Shown here in pieces: positions 43,609 through 55,299 of a stretch of DNA of 64,000 nt. Made by a program: the position numbers and the translations under genes. Position 1 is the first letter of the stretch; every line of letters begins with the position of its first letter. The notes below the pieces were generated by a model, which was given only the letters and a program-made list of their open reading frames with translations, ran no database searches and was not told the DNA's origin. The stretch lies in the NCBI GenBank assembly GCA_017354895.1, contig CP071495.1:1657001-1721000 (forward strand), written 5' to 3'. The DNA comes from Podospora comata (taxonomy: Eukaryota; Ascomycota; Sordariomycetes; Sordariales; Podosporaceae).

Positions 43609-45514
43609 ATGCACTTCGCTACCATGGTCCACAACGCCACCAGATCCCGTACCAAGAGCGTGCAATTTGAGAAGAGTGTAATCAGCCTGGACACAGACGG
43701 TAGCTCATCGCGGGACGGTGCCACGTCTCCACCAGTCCCCGGGAGCAGGACAAGCAGTCTACCCTTGGGCAGCGAGAGCAAGGAGAATATTATCCGCCAC
43801 TACCGAAGCATGCTGAACATCGAGGACCCCCCCAAGCTCCCCATGGCCAAACCGCTTTCGTACGGCTCGCTGTATCCCAAACCTGGCGATTCTGTCGTGG
43901 TCCACAGACACCAGCGGAATCCAATGAGGAGACCCCATGATACCATTTGTCAGGCCCCATTCGCCCCTGGACCTGGCATCTTCGCATTGCTACTGCACAC
44001 TGACCATTCGTGAGGAGTCTTGCTAACAACGCGGTGCTGCAGCTTCAAACGGTATTCCCAACAGTCCCCCTCCCCCCGTCAGGGCCTCGCCAGTGGTGCC
44101 CACTGGCAAGCCCTCGACACCCGGATCTCAAGACTCGAGAGAAGGTCCCTCTGACTCCTTCGCCGCAGCTCCTTCAGCTTTGAGTGACGACCGTAACATT
44201 GTCCGCCGCAAGTTGACGGGCTATGTCGGTTTCGCCAACCTCCCCAACCAATGGCACCGCAAGAGTGTTCGCAAGGGCTTCAACTTCAACGTTATGGTTG
44301 TCGGTACGTGCTTTGGCTCTGTGTATGTGGCCAAGCTCTGATCAAGCTGTTATCCAGGTGAATCCGGCCTCGGAAAGTCTACTCTCGTCAACACTCTTTT
44401 CAACACGTCGTTGTACCCACCCAAGGAGCGCAAGGGACCCAGCCTCGAAATTGTTCCCAAGACCGTCAGTATTCAATCTATCAGCGCAGATATTGAGGAG
44501 GCGGGTGTTCGTCTCAGGCTTACGGTCGTCGACACGCCTGGCTTCGGTGACTTTGTCAACAACGATGAGTCCTGGAGGCCGATTGTCGACAACATCGAGC
44601 AGCGCTTCGACGCCTACCTCGATGCTGAGAACAAGGTCAACCGCATGAACATTGTTGACAACCGCATCCACGCCTGCGTCTTCTTCATCCAGCCCACTGG
44701 CCACTCCCTCAAGCCCCTGGATATCGAGGTCATGAAGCGCCTCCACACCAAGGTCAACCTGATCCCAGTCATTGCCAAGTCCGACACCCTCACCGATGAG
44801 GAGGTTGTTGCCTTCAAGGCCAGGGTACGTTCTTTTTTCTCCGGAGGGGTTGGGCACGCACCGCTGACTTGTTTGCAGATTCTTGCCGACATCAAGTACC
44901 ACAAGGTCCAGATCTTCGAGGGGCCCAGGTATGAGCTTGATGACGAGGAAACGATTGCCGAGAACAACGAGATCATGTCCAAGGTTCCCTTTGCCGTTGT
45001 CGGTGCCAACACCGAGGTGACCAACGCCGACGGGCGCAAGGTCCGCGGCCGTGCCTACCCCTGGGGTGTTATCGAGGTGGACAACGAGGAGCACTGCGAC
45101 TTCGTCAAGCTCCGCCAGATGCTCATCCGCACCCACATGGAGGAGCTCAAGGAGAACACCAACAACACACTCTACGAGAACTACCGAACAGACAAGCTTA
45201 TCGCTATGGGCGTGTCGCAAGATCCCAGTGTCTTCAAGGAGGTCAACCCCGCCGTCAAGCAGGAGGAGGAGCGCGCGCTCCATGAGCAGAAGCTCGCCAA
45301 GATGGAAGCCGAGATGAAGATGGTCTTCCAACAGAAGGTCGCTGAGAAGGAATCCAAGCTGAAGCAGAGCGAAGAGGAGCTCTACGCTCGCCACCGCGAG
45401 ATGAAGGAGCAGCTCGAACGGCAACGACTGGAGCTCGAGGAGAAGAAGTCGAGAGTGGAGAGCGGGCGGCCACTGGAGAAGGAGCCGAAGAGGAAGGGCT
45501 TTTCGCTCCGGTAA
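43609..45514 (+). CDS. cdc3: Septin, Cdc3/AspB class, about 567 aa
   Basis: GTP-binding protein of the septin filaments at septa and hyphal tips. Four exons: 43609-43948, 44043-44303, 44358-44824 and 44879-45514. Motifs: polybasic region [10 protein letters not shown] just before the P-loop GESGLGKS at about 201, the switch motif [19 protein letters not shown] for guanine specificity, and a septin-unique element near [19 protein letters not shown]. The C-terminus is a long Glu/Lys/Gln coiled coil. The ~190-residue N-terminal extension is typical of Cdc3. The first splice is the weakest: the donor at 43949 (GTCAGG) is poor, although branch CTAAC and acceptor GCTGCAG are good. The second (GTACGT) and third (GTACGT) are clear. 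The start could also be 15 bp further on, at 43624 (MVHNATRSR), which has a better ACC-ATG-G context. Confidence 0.92.
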
Positions 45515-45597
45515 TCTGGCAGCCTTGCCGCTTCTTTCCCTACTCCCACGACACGTCTCACACTCTCATGATATCCAAACAACAACCAGCTTGCCGG

Positions 45598-45633
<36 letters not shown>

Positions 45634-47153
45634 TTCACTTCTTCATTTTCATTTGTCACGCCTTTTAATCGAACCCTCCCTAATACTTGGCGAACGATGG
45701 CTTGGGGGGACGGCCGCGAAAAGTCTTGCAGGGGCGTCTGTCAATGGGCGGGTCTAGGTCACGGCGGATGAGAGTCCGGGTGGCCGTTGTTGTACTATGC
45801 AGATATAATTGGCTGAAGGGGAATGCTGAGCATTTGTACAACGCCGGGGCATGATCTGAACAGAGATACCATGCTGTTGGAGATGCAATGAGGTTTTGGG
45901 CGCAGGGGACTCGGGCTGAAGGCTTATGGTGCGTCTCACGAGGTCACGTCACAAGTTGGATGTCTGTTCTACGATATCTCAGAGCCAATCACGCTCCTTG
46001 AACGGGTTTGTCTCGCATACGACGACCCGTCCTTACCTCCTCGGCCCACCTATGCAGAGCTAGCTAACCAACGACACCACCTCCGTGCCCGGACCTCGCA
46101 GCTGTTGACGAGGCTGGCTAGAGAGAAGGGCAGAGAGGGGATGGCGGATGGTGGATGGCGGCTGTTTGGGGATCATGGGATGCGAGGTATGGATGAAGAT
46201 ATACGACCAAATACCCAGCTGTTGCATTTTACGGCCGGCTTGGACGGAGGTAAATGGGACACGGAGATGAGTTGGGGGGAGGCTGCTTTTATTTTCATTT
46301 GGGAGGTTTTGCTTTCTTACTTTCGTTTGATCCAACTATTTGTCTTTGGCGCGGGAAACAGGAAACGAACCACTGGTCCTCTCTATCATACCCCCGACCT
46401 CCCTCACGGAAGAAGAGCCTCTTTTCTCTCTCATCTCTCAGCTCGGTTTCCTTGTCTCGGCTGGGGGCCTCGATTTCTCTCTTACAACACAACAAAACCA
46501 ACGACTCGGCTCTCGACGGCAAGAGAAACACCACGCAACACCCATCACCACAATCACGACGTTTCTCAGTTTAGTTTCCTAGCTTTTTCCAATTTCGCTT
46601 GCCCCAAAACATTGCACACCTACAATAGCCTAACTCTTTTTTAACAAGTTTTTTCTTCGCACTCTTTTTACTGTCTGTGGTTTAGCTTAGTGTCTGTGTC
46701 TGAAATACAAAAGGATCTCTTTTTTTTTGCCATGTGTGTGCTGTTAGTGAGTTCTATGACATTGACATGTGAGGATCATGAAAACGGTATAGCTAGGCCC
46801 AGTCTAAGCTCACAGAAGCAGACCATATCTTCCAACCAGGTGTAGTTCTATGTGAATGTGTAATGCAGTTGAGCCACAGATGTTGTTTGCATGGCACATA
46901 TGCTGTTGTCGATGTGGCTTCAGCTACAACCCTAACCCACGCTCCAACCCCTCACCCCACACCCCACCTGCCAGCTTGGCCATGGCCAATCAAGGCGCCC
47001 CGGATGCACCCAATTTGCTCCACCATCATCATTGGCTCTCTTTGTGAATTTTGAATGTGAGCGGGCAGCAGCTGTTTCAACTCAACATTTTGATATTGGA
47101 GATTACGGCAACAACCATGAGAGCCGGCGTGGTCTTTTTCTTGTTTCTGACAG
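45515..47153. other. Intergenic region
   Basis: About 1.6 kb between septin and the pterin dehydratase gene. It starts with a CT-rich microsatellite in the septin 3' flank. A 179-codon frame at 46105-46644 lacks any domain and has irregular composition. No gene is seen. Confidence 0.5.
45598..45634. repeat. (CT)n microsatellite
   Basis: About 37 bases of CT dinucleotides with one TT interruption, 85 bp after the septin stop codon. Confidence 0.9.
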
Positions 47154-48002
47154 ATGCGCCACTCTCTTCTTGTTGCCAAACCAAGGCGGTCACCGGGCTT
47201 GCGCTGCTGCCTTTCTTCACCTCATGATCATGATCATCGGACAAGGACGACGACGAGACGACAGTTTATCAAGCCCACCAGGCCTGCCTCGCTCACCGAC
47301 CCGATCCGGACGGGCCTGCACAGGAAGTATGAGGACCCGTTTAGTGTGCTAAAGACGGCGCCGAGGGACAACCCGGCTGTCTGGGGGTATTATGGGGGGG
47401 TGAGGAAGTTGGATTTGAAGTTGGGGGTTATTGGGCCGTTGAGGAGGAAGAGGGAGGAGGCTTTGAGGGGGGAGAAGGAGCCGAAGGGGGGGGACGAGGA
47501 GCATGAGATTTGGAGGAGGGGGCTTGAGGGGTTGTTGGTTGGGGGCGGGGGACGGTGGAGGATTACGGAGGATGGGACGGGGTTGGAGAGGTATTTTGAG
47601 TTTGGGAGTTTTGCTAAGGCGTGGGGGTTTATGGGAGCTGTTGTGGGGGAGTGTAAGGCTAGGAGGCATCATCCGGAGTGGTCGAATGTGAGTTTTCTTT
47701 TTTTTTTTGGGGGGATGTTTGGGGATTTGATTGCTGATGAGGAGATTTAGACTTTTAGGACGGTGTTTATACGGTGGAGGACTCATGAGCCGGAGAATCA
47801 TATTTCGATGCTGGATATTGAGCTGGCGGGGTTTTGTGATGAGCAGGCGAGGTTCTTTGGTGAGGGTATGCCGGGGAGGGGAACAGGAAGCCAGAGGAGA
47901 AGACGGGTACTGCTTCGGCGTCACCAATACCGGATGGGAAGATTGTCAGCGGCTCGGGTGCTTCCAGCACTGCTGCCACTCCTGAGGTCACCAAGGCGGT
48001 AG
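47154..48002 (+). CDS. Pterin-4a-carbinolamine dehydratase-like protein (PCD/DCoH), about 261 aa as modelled
   Basis: PCD recycles the tetrahydrobiopterin-type cofactor by dehydrating 4a-hydroxy-pterin. Exons 47154-47687 and 47751 onward; intron 47688-47750 (63 bp, GTGAGT donor, TTTAG acceptor). The join gives HHPEWSN-TFRTVFIRWRTHEP, the PCD active-site signature with the conserved His pair plus the later His, preceded by LERYFEFGSFAKAWGFMGAV. The N-terminal ~100 residues are Arg-rich and look like an organelle leader or extension, unusual for this ~100-aa fold. The C-terminus is uncertain: read straight on, the frame turns Arg/Leu-rich after FFGEG and stops at 48002. A downstream open frame may be the true continuation through another intron (next entry). 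The PCD domain itself is clear. Confidence 0.75.
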
Positions 48003-49018
48003 CAATACCTACCGAACTTGGCACCACCATCAACAACACCACTACCGAAAAACAATCACACGAGGGACAACAAATTGCCCCGGTCGAAGCAACTGAACAA
48101 CCTCCACCAGAGACGAGCAACGATGCAGAGAATACACCTAACCGAATCGACCACCAACCAGAAGTACCAACAACACCAGACGAACAGGTGGTCGCAGACC
48201 CACCTGAGGAGAAGTCCTCTCCAGAACCACCACCATCACATCAAACCAACCCCTCCCAACAGCCGCCATCGGACGAGCAAGCGGCAATAAACCCGCCAAA
48301 AGAGGACTCTTTTCCACAACCACTACCATCAGAGCAAAGCGATCACCCCCGGCAACCAGATCATCACCCTCCAAAAGAAAACACATCCAGAGCACGCCCC
48401 CTCGAGGAGATTCTAAAGCTGGACTGGCAATGTCTAGAAGAGACGGTGGCTAGGATACGGAGGAAACCCTGCACATTAGAAGAAGTCCGGGAAGCAGCGA
48501 GAGTATTCGACGAGCTGGCGACAAGGCATCAGAGCGGGGAGTATAGATTCACGAGGGAATTATCGCAGGAGAGGGTGAAAATAGAAGAGGAGATTACGGA
48601 TCGGCTCAAGTTTTTTAGGAGGGCGAATCATGAGTGGAGGCAGGCGAAGAAGATGGAGAGGAGGTTGGTGGAGGAGAGGGGAAATGGGTTGCAAAAACCA
48701 CCGGTGTTACCGAATGGGACGACTATAGAGGCGGTTCAATCACAACTGGCAGAAGCTAGGGCAGAGGAGGGGGAGAAGAAACCATCGTCGGAGCTACGAG
48801 AACCACGAAAGGCTGAAGCAGAGCTGAAATCACAAGCGGCAGAAGCCGAGGAGCCAGAAAAGGAGGTTGACAGGCTAGTGCTCAAGTCGCAGAACCTACG
48901 AAAATCGGAGGCGAAGCCAGAGCAGGAAAGTGACGACGTGGCGGTGGTGGACAAGAAGAAGCCGCCAGATCGAATCCCTTGGTTTCAGACCATCCTCCGC
49001 CAGTACCGCCAGCCTTGA
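47864..49018 (+). CDS. Long open frame without ATG: probable 3' exon of the pterin dehydratase gene, coiled-coil protein
   Basis: The frame is open from just after a TGA at 47861-47863 to the stop at 49018. It has no ATG in its first ~780 bases, so it is unlikely to be a separate gene, and it overlaps the end of the dehydratase frame. One phase-correct join is an intron at 47866-48002 (137 bp, GTATGC donor, GGTAG acceptor), giving a ~554-aa fusion; a donor at 47860 (GTGAGG) is also in phase. The first ~170 residues are Pro/Glu/Gln/Thr-rich and disordered. Then comes a helical part (LEEILKLDWQCLEETVARIR, EEVREAARVFDELATRHQ) and a Glu/Lys/Ala coiled coil, ending in IPWFQTILRQYRQP. No known domain is recognised. 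Confidence 0.5.
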   Translation, partial: GYAGEGNRKPEEKTGTASASPIPDGKIVSGSGASSTAATPEVTKAVAIPTELGTTINNTTTEKQSHEGQQIAPVEATEQPPPETSNDAENTPNRIDHQPEVPTTPDEQVVADPPEEKSSPEPPPSHQTNPSQQPPSDEQAAINPPKEDSFPQPLPSEQSDHPRQPDHHPPKENTSRARPLEEILKLDWQCLEETVARIRRKPCTLEEVREAARVFDELATRHQSGEYRFTRELSQERVKIEEEITDRLKFFRRANHEWRQAKKMERRLVEERGNGLQKPPVLPNGTTIEAVQSQLAEARAEEGEKKPSSELREPRKAEAELKSQAAEAEEPEKEVDRLVLKSQNLRKSEAKPEQESDDVAVVDKKKPPDRIPWFQTILRQYRQP

Positions 49019-49995
49019 GGGGATCAATTTTGTTTACGGAGTTTATGACCAACAATCTTGCTTCGCCCAGCGATGCTATGTCAAGACGCTGGGCGATATT
49101 CTCTCCAGGCGGGGCGACGCGGAAATGGACGACGATACTTGAAAGTCGAGGCCACCCCAGCAGCCATCATCATCGAGTAACCGGCGCAAGGAAGGGAAGA
49201 GAGAGGATGTGGACCTCTATGACCAAACTTCCGCTCACGAACAAGGCCCGCCACACCACTACCATTACCATATCCAACAACAACCAATTCTCCCTACCAC
49301 GACGACTTTTCGCCCCCGCCACAGGCAGGAAAACCTCAACAACGCAGCTGGACCCTGCCGTCCACCACAAACGGCCGTGTCATTTACGAAAAAAACAAAT
49401 GTAGATAACCCCAGCTCATGTACATATACCTACCTGATTTATGAAAACATAGAGATACCTCGTTTGTCTTGTTTTCATGCTATAGAACTTGTAACACCAA
49501 AACTCATGTAACAACATAATGAGAGGGATCAGAAAGAAGAAACAGAAAGGACAGCATTTTAGAAAAGAAAATGGGGGTCAGGTAGAAATATTGATGTCCA
49601 TGGATATGTACAAAGGAGGGATAATCAAGACTACACCAGAATGAAAAGGGCGCCCCGTGGAACGAGTAAATTAAATATGGCTTGAATGAATGTGCAACTT
49701 CAACAAAACATCCATTCACCTTGGGACATAAAACACACCATAATGGAAACTCAGCCAGAGAACAAAGCACCCATTATACTACTTCATTCATTCATTCTCC
49801 CTCCCCTGAAATAACTCCCCCTCAAAGGACGGTCGTTCCCCAATTCATCACCACCACCCTCTTCTCTCACCTAATACCTTTCTCGCTCGAACAACCTTTC
49901 CTCCTCACCCTCTACTCCCTCTTAGCAGTGTTATTATTCGCAAGCGAAACCTACATCTCATCAGCATCATCTTCCTCGCCCCATTTTCCTCAAAA
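49019..49995. other. Convergent intergenic region
   Basis: 977 bp of 3' flank between convergent genes, with pyrimidine-rich DNA at 49780-49990. Short open frames on both strands show no features. No gene is seen. Confidence 0.5.
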
Positions 49996-52354
49996 TTAGT
50001 TACTCACCAACTGAATCAACCCCCTCCCCACCTCCACACTCTCCTCCGCGCCCCGCTGCCTCAACCAAAAAACCTTCTCCGGCCCCAGCCCACTATGTTG
50101 TCTCGCCTCCTCCTCCAACACCTCCCTGGTAATCTTCTCCCCATCCCTCACACCCACCCCCTTCTCAGCCTGCGCACTAACCACCTCCTCCTCCACCATC
50201 CTCTCAAGCAACTCCTTCCTCATAGCAAACCTCTCCGCCCTCTCCTTCTGCAAGCCGGGGCTGTCCAACCTCTTGATCACCCCCCTAACAACAAACTGCA
50301 CGCCCAAGTAAACATGCTCACTGCAAAGAATAGCCAACAGCAGCGCCCAGCCGGGGATATCCCACACCGACCCAACACCAAGCTGACCTCCCCCAGATTT
50401 ATTGAACAGATACACCAGCGCGGCCGACGTGATGGAACCAAGCCAAGACAAAAACCCAAGCGCATTCAACCAAGGCCCAATACTATCCGCCCTCCATGGA
50501 ATCGGCCTCTGACTATTCGCGGCAATCTTCATCGCATCTGATCTCGCTTCAATCCAGTTGTTGACCAAGAACGAACAACCAGTCAGCGGCCAGACAACAC
50601 TGAAAAGGGACAGATACCCAAACTGAATCACCATCTCCCTGTAGTCAATCGTAACATCATACTGCTCCAGCTCAGCCTCCTCCCTCACCCTCTTCAAGAA
50701 CCTGTGCTCCTCGTCCGCATCCCTCGGCCACTCCACACCCGCCCCCTTCTCTCCCTTGACCTCCATCTGAACCTTCTCCACCGTCTTGAAAATCCTCCTC
50801 TTCGCATAAGGGACGATAACCTCGGTGGCAAAGTTAACAATCTGAGCCGTCACGGTAAAGTAAATCACCTGCTTCCTCAGCCGGTCAGGATTGATAACCC
50901 ATTCCTTCGTCGGCAACGGCTTCCCCTCCAGAGTAAATTTCTGAGCCGTCAACTGAAATACATCCAGATAGGGAACCAAGATCTTGCCAAAGGGTACATA
51001 AACAAAAGCCGTGAGGAAAATGCCGAGATACGAGGTGATAAAGTTGAGCACAAAAATCTTTTGCACAAACGAAGCCTGATGCGCATCAACCGTCTCATAG
51101 TTTTCCAGCTCCGTCAACCTTTCCGCCAGCTTCGTGAGCAATGTCGTGAAGGTGGGCATAAAAATCGTGAGCAGCACCGTGGGCAAAAAAGTCTATACAC
51201 ATCCTGTCAGTTTCTTTTCCCCCTAGCTTCAATACCAGATCAAACACTCACCAAATACTGCTTAAAAGGCCCCATGTACACCTCGGTAATGAAAATCTCA
51301 ATGCTAAAACACCCCAGAATCAACCCCCCCAGCACCACCACGCAAGCCCCCGCAAACGGCACCTGCAACGCCTGCCTCGCCAGTCTCTTGTACGGGCTAT
51401 AAACCTTTACAATCTCCCCCGTCACCGCATCAACCCCCTCCCTCTCAAACTTGAACTGCGGCCTCGGCAGCTGAATCTTGCCCACCCCCCTCACCCCCCA
51501 CTGAACCGCCAGATCAACCTCCTTCACCTTCCAATGCTCAAAGAAGATCACACCCCAGAGACAATTAACCACGGCATAAACCCAGCTAAACCCACCCAGC
51601 ACCAACCACGCCGCCGACCCGAACAGAGCAGGAAACAGCAAAAACTGAAAGTACGACTGCAGGAACGCAAAGTAAAACGCAACCTTTTCGCCAAACTGGT
51701 TCCTAATCTTCAACAGATCTTCATCGTCAAGGATATACTTTGTCGACCAGTCCTTGATCCACTCCTTGTTGAACTTTCTGTCGTGAAGGGGAAAAACGCT
51801 TTTTACAAAGCGCCATTGGCCCACCCCGGGTGTGATGCCTGCTCCTCCTTCGTTGACCGGTTTCGTGATCAACAAGTACGCCAGCCGGAGACGTTCAGCG
51901 TCGGTGATAGGCTCCTGCTCCGAGAGGCTGTTTGGTGGCCCCGGGGCGGCGGTGCGGACGCCGTAGAGCCAGTCCTGGACGCGGTAGCGGTAGATTTGCT
52001 TTTCGAGGAGGGAGTGGGAGGCGATGCGGAGGAAGATGAGCAGGGACGAGGGGGAGGTCGGGGTGGTGGGTGGGCGGCCGGGGCGGACCTCGACTGCGAA
52101 GCCGGTTTTGGAGAGGAGGTGGATGAGTTGGCTGAAGGAGGCTTCGGCTTCGGCTAGTTGTTGGGAGGGGGGGGAGGGGGGTGGGAGGGAGTAGGAGATT
52201 ACGTAGTCGACTCTGGAAGGGGGGATGTTAGTAGCTGGTTCACAGGGGACAGGTGGAAGTAAGAATGGGGGATGTACTCAAAGTTGGGGTATTTGCTGTT
52301 GCTGTTGCTTGAAACAAGTCCTTCTGGACTGCTATCGCGGGGGGAGTCCGCCAT
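49996..52354 (-). CDS. TMEM16/anoctamin family membrane protein (fungal lipid scramblase/channel), about 744 aa
   Basis: Three exons: 52354-52278, 52212-51252 and 51192-49996; introns 52213-52277 (65 bp) and 51193-51251 (59 bp), both GT-AG and phase-correct. TMEM16 proteins are Ca2+-regulated phospholipid scramblases or ion channels. The cytosolic N-terminal domain carries VDYVISYSLPP and later RIASHSLLEKQIYRYRVQDW. About ten hydrophobic helices follow, for example KVAFYFAFLQSYFQFLLFPA, FSWVYAVVNCLWGVIFFEHW and IQFGYLSLFSVVWPLTGCSF. Family landmarks include FGEKVAFYFAFL and NWIEARSDAMK; the latter carries acidic residues on the Ca2+-site helices. Length matches characterised fungal TMEM16s (~735-745 aa). 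Fungal members act in the plasma membrane or ER. The coding strand is C-rich at the 5' end and G-rich at the 3' end. Confidence 0.93.
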
Positions 52355-53007
52355 AGCTGGTGGTGGTGAGCCGTTGGGCTGTGGTGTAAGTGAGCGGTTT
52401 CAGAGAGCTAGTTGTTTGGTGAGGTGTTTCTTGGGTTGAAGTTGAAGAGTTTCTCTCTCGACAAGAAAGAAAATGAAATGTAGGGAAATGACGAGGATCC
52501 CTCTCTATACCAGCTAGCCCAACTGATGGGGCCACAAAGATATTTCCTTGGCAATGACCCGACCCAGCTGAAGTTCTCGTGGGGAAAAGCGTAATGAAAC
52601 CTGAACAGAAAGCGGGATCGACGTCACTCGACAGCTGAGCTATGTCACCTCATCCATGCAGTCGGGTAGCGAGTGGCTTGTGCGTCCCGAGATTTCTTTG
52701 ATTGGGCAGGTAATATTACGCAATGATACACCATCTGTGTAATTACGTTACGGATCATGATGAGGGCATTCCCGGATGTGTTTGATGGGGGACATGGTGA
52801 AAGCAGTGTGAAGGTTGTCAAGGGGCAGTAAGTTGAAACTGGAATAAAACATAAGGGATATTGATTAGGCAAGTTGGGACTCTCTCCACAACAGCAAGCC
52901 ACATTCACAAACCTAAAAACTCGAGATGGCCATGCCATTTTTAATGGTGTCGAGGTTCACCGGCTTTTCCATTTTCATTCCATCAAAGTGACCTTCAAAG
53001 TATCAAG
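52355..53007. other. Divergent promoter region
   Basis: 653 bp between the TMEM16 gene and the small secreted protein gene. No gene is seen. It should contain both promoters. Confidence 0.5.
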
Positions 53008-53443
53008 ATGCTTGCTTCTGTGCTCATCAGCATGCTCGTGGCCAGGGCCACTGGACTGTCCGTCTCCAACGATCCCTACAACCACACCTTTGCCATCGAT
53101 GCCAGCAAGCCAGGATTGGCTTGCGCACCAGGGCGTCAGACCATGTGCTGCGAGGAGCTCGATTACTCAGGCTATCAAGTCCAATGCATCGGTAGGTGTT
53201 CCTGTGAACCACCTTCAGCTCACTACACATAACTGATGATGAGTAGGCCCAGGCAAAGTGGAATACTTTGAGAAGTGTCTGAATTACGATCCTTTACCAA
53301 TGTGCTGTTGTGGTATTCCCGGGGAAAAGCGTAGAAATCTGCCTACTGTAAGTGATACTTTTGGGACATCGCCTCTCCTGAACGTGTGGACTGACAGAGA
53401 TAGATCCCAACCCTCGTTTCTTGCACAGGCTGCTCCATCCTAA
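53008..53443 (+). CDS. Small secreted cysteine-rich protein with hydrophobin-like spacing, about 99 aa
   Basis: Signal peptide MLASVLISMLVARATGLS, then an acidic segment with an N-glycosylation site (NHT). Exons 53008-53191, 53247-53347 and a short last exon; introns 53192-53246 (55 bp) and 53348-53428 (81 bp). Cys pattern: C-x7-CC-x11-C-x11-C-x8-CCC, close to the hydrophobin plan C-CC-C-C-CC-C but with a triple Cys and shorter loops than class II. Using the later acceptor the protein ends NLPTAAPS with eight Cys. Using the earlier acceptor at 53403 it continues as IPTLVSCTGCSILT to 53481 and gains two Cys. Secreted to the cell surface by inference; true hydrophobin status is unproven. Confidence 0.7.
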
Positions 53444-55299
53444 CCGTGAGGAGACAGCTGCGGAAGAGGCCACACGAGTGACTGAGTCATGTTGATGGAA
53501 CGCTGTATAAGTGAACAGGAAATGCTTCAGGAAAGATCAATAGACTGCATATGGCTTACGAGGGTCAGACTGGATGTCGTACCCTTACCACCCCGCTGAT
53601 CTTGTGTGCTCTCTCGAAGTCTCACCGTATACGCATGGCAATGATACCGATTGAGTGACAAGAGGCGATCCCACCCACAACATTCAAGTTTCTGTCCAGC
53701 GTTTCCTTCGCGAACACGCGAGATAATGTGCTGAAGTTCACCGTACCCATATATGGTGTTAGTCAGGCCCTGTGAATAGTAATCCCCTCTTCTCGGCAGT
53801 GTCCTTCTTTCCCGGGCATGCGAGGCTACCGCCACGATGGCGTCGATCAAACTGGCAAAATTACTGAATTCGGAAACTAGATGGCCGTCCCGTCTGCGCC
53901 CTCGTTCCTCATTCTTTAGTATTTTCCTTTTGGGGGTCACCGTATTCTACTCGACGTCTAAAATGCGGCTTATCTCGACGAGATGAAGTAATTCGGAGCT
54001 TCGGAGCTTCACTTGGTACTGACAAAGTTGACTGCTCACCATGATAGCAATGATGTTGACTACGCATATGACTTCCGATCCTGCTAGCTATGAGAAAGCA
54101 AAGAAACCGGCCGGTGGTTACCGAGAGTGTAAGTGTTTGCTGCAGCCGGCGTATGTAAGGGCGAATGAAGATTAATGTTGAATAACACCGAGACCAGTAG
54201 GACGAGCATGGTATACGAGTGGGAGAATGCAGGCAAGCGTGGCAGCCACTGGCTTTGAGGATGCATGGCCTTGTCTTGGTGTAAGTCGAGGTTGGTGGTG
54301 GGGTTGTGTCGTTTATCTGACCGATGAGACAATCCCAAGCCGCAACAACTGCAATGCATGTTTGATATTGAGAAGGGACGAAGTTCAGAAGCTCAGATAT
54401 CGAAATTGAATTCATCCCAGAACCCCACCTAAGCTTCATGTGGGCACGGACCGGAATCCTCTCTTCGGAATCGGAAAAGCAAACCGGCCGATAGATTTGT
54501 GCCAAGAATATTTCCACTCTGCAGCAAATTGCCAAGCCAAACCTTCCCCGCTGCTGCAACAGAATCCACCTCGCACGTCTTTGATGACACATCACGCAAC
54601 CGCGCGGTCTCCTCGTCCAAGCATCCAAGCAATTGCTGACAAAGCAATATCCCATCTGACAAAGAGCATCATTCGAGCAAACGACATAACCCTGGCCGGC
54701 ATCCCCAAGAAGAGGCGCGATATTTGCTGCTTGGACGGGAAAAGAACTCGCGGGGATCACGGATCGGAAAATTTGACGCATTTCCGAGAGTCCCTTATCT
54801 CCTGGCTGGTTTTCCCTTGGTTCGTTCAAACTGCTGCTCACTTAAGCTGTGGTATCGAGGTACTGGGTAATACATACAGACCGAAACGTCTCGATCTGGC
54901 TGCTTGCTCTCGTCGTGTTGTCGCGTTCTGAACGTGTTATTCCCAGCCCCTCGGATTTTACGGTATAACAAGATTCGTATCCGTTGGTAAGTCCCGCGGC
55001 TTTGATGATGGAATGGGGGTTTAAAACAAGATGCTGACATAGCCAAGCCCGCGCTGCACAAGGCCATCCGTTGCTCCAGAAAGAAACAAAAAAAGCAGGA
55101 CAGTCAGCATTCCATTGCCCATTGCCGGTCGGCGCAGTGCATTCAGTGGCTCGAGTTGGTGTGTACAGGTATTGCTTTTGTACGCTCTGTACGCCACCCC
55201 TCGCCTCACCACCACCACCCACCAAACTTCCATCACCTAATCAACTCCATTGAACTGCACTGCTGAGTCAGGACGGCCACTGTGGCATCGACCTGTCCA
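53444..55299. other. Intergenic region
   Basis: About 1.86 kb. A 310-codon frame on the minus strand (53909-54841) and several shorter ones are present, but their translations are Cys/Arg/Ser-rich without domains, signal or coiled coils and without matching splice partners. I see no convincing gene. Confidence 0.45.

Noticed and set aside
46105-46644. 179-codon open frame between septin and the pterin dehydratase
   Set aside because: No motif, mixed hydrophobic and low-complexity segments, strongly biased T/C-rich end; looks non-coding.
53909-54841. 310-codon open frame on the minus strand
   Set aside because: No recognisable domain, irregular Cys/Arg/Ser-rich composition, no plausible splice partners; treated as intergenic.
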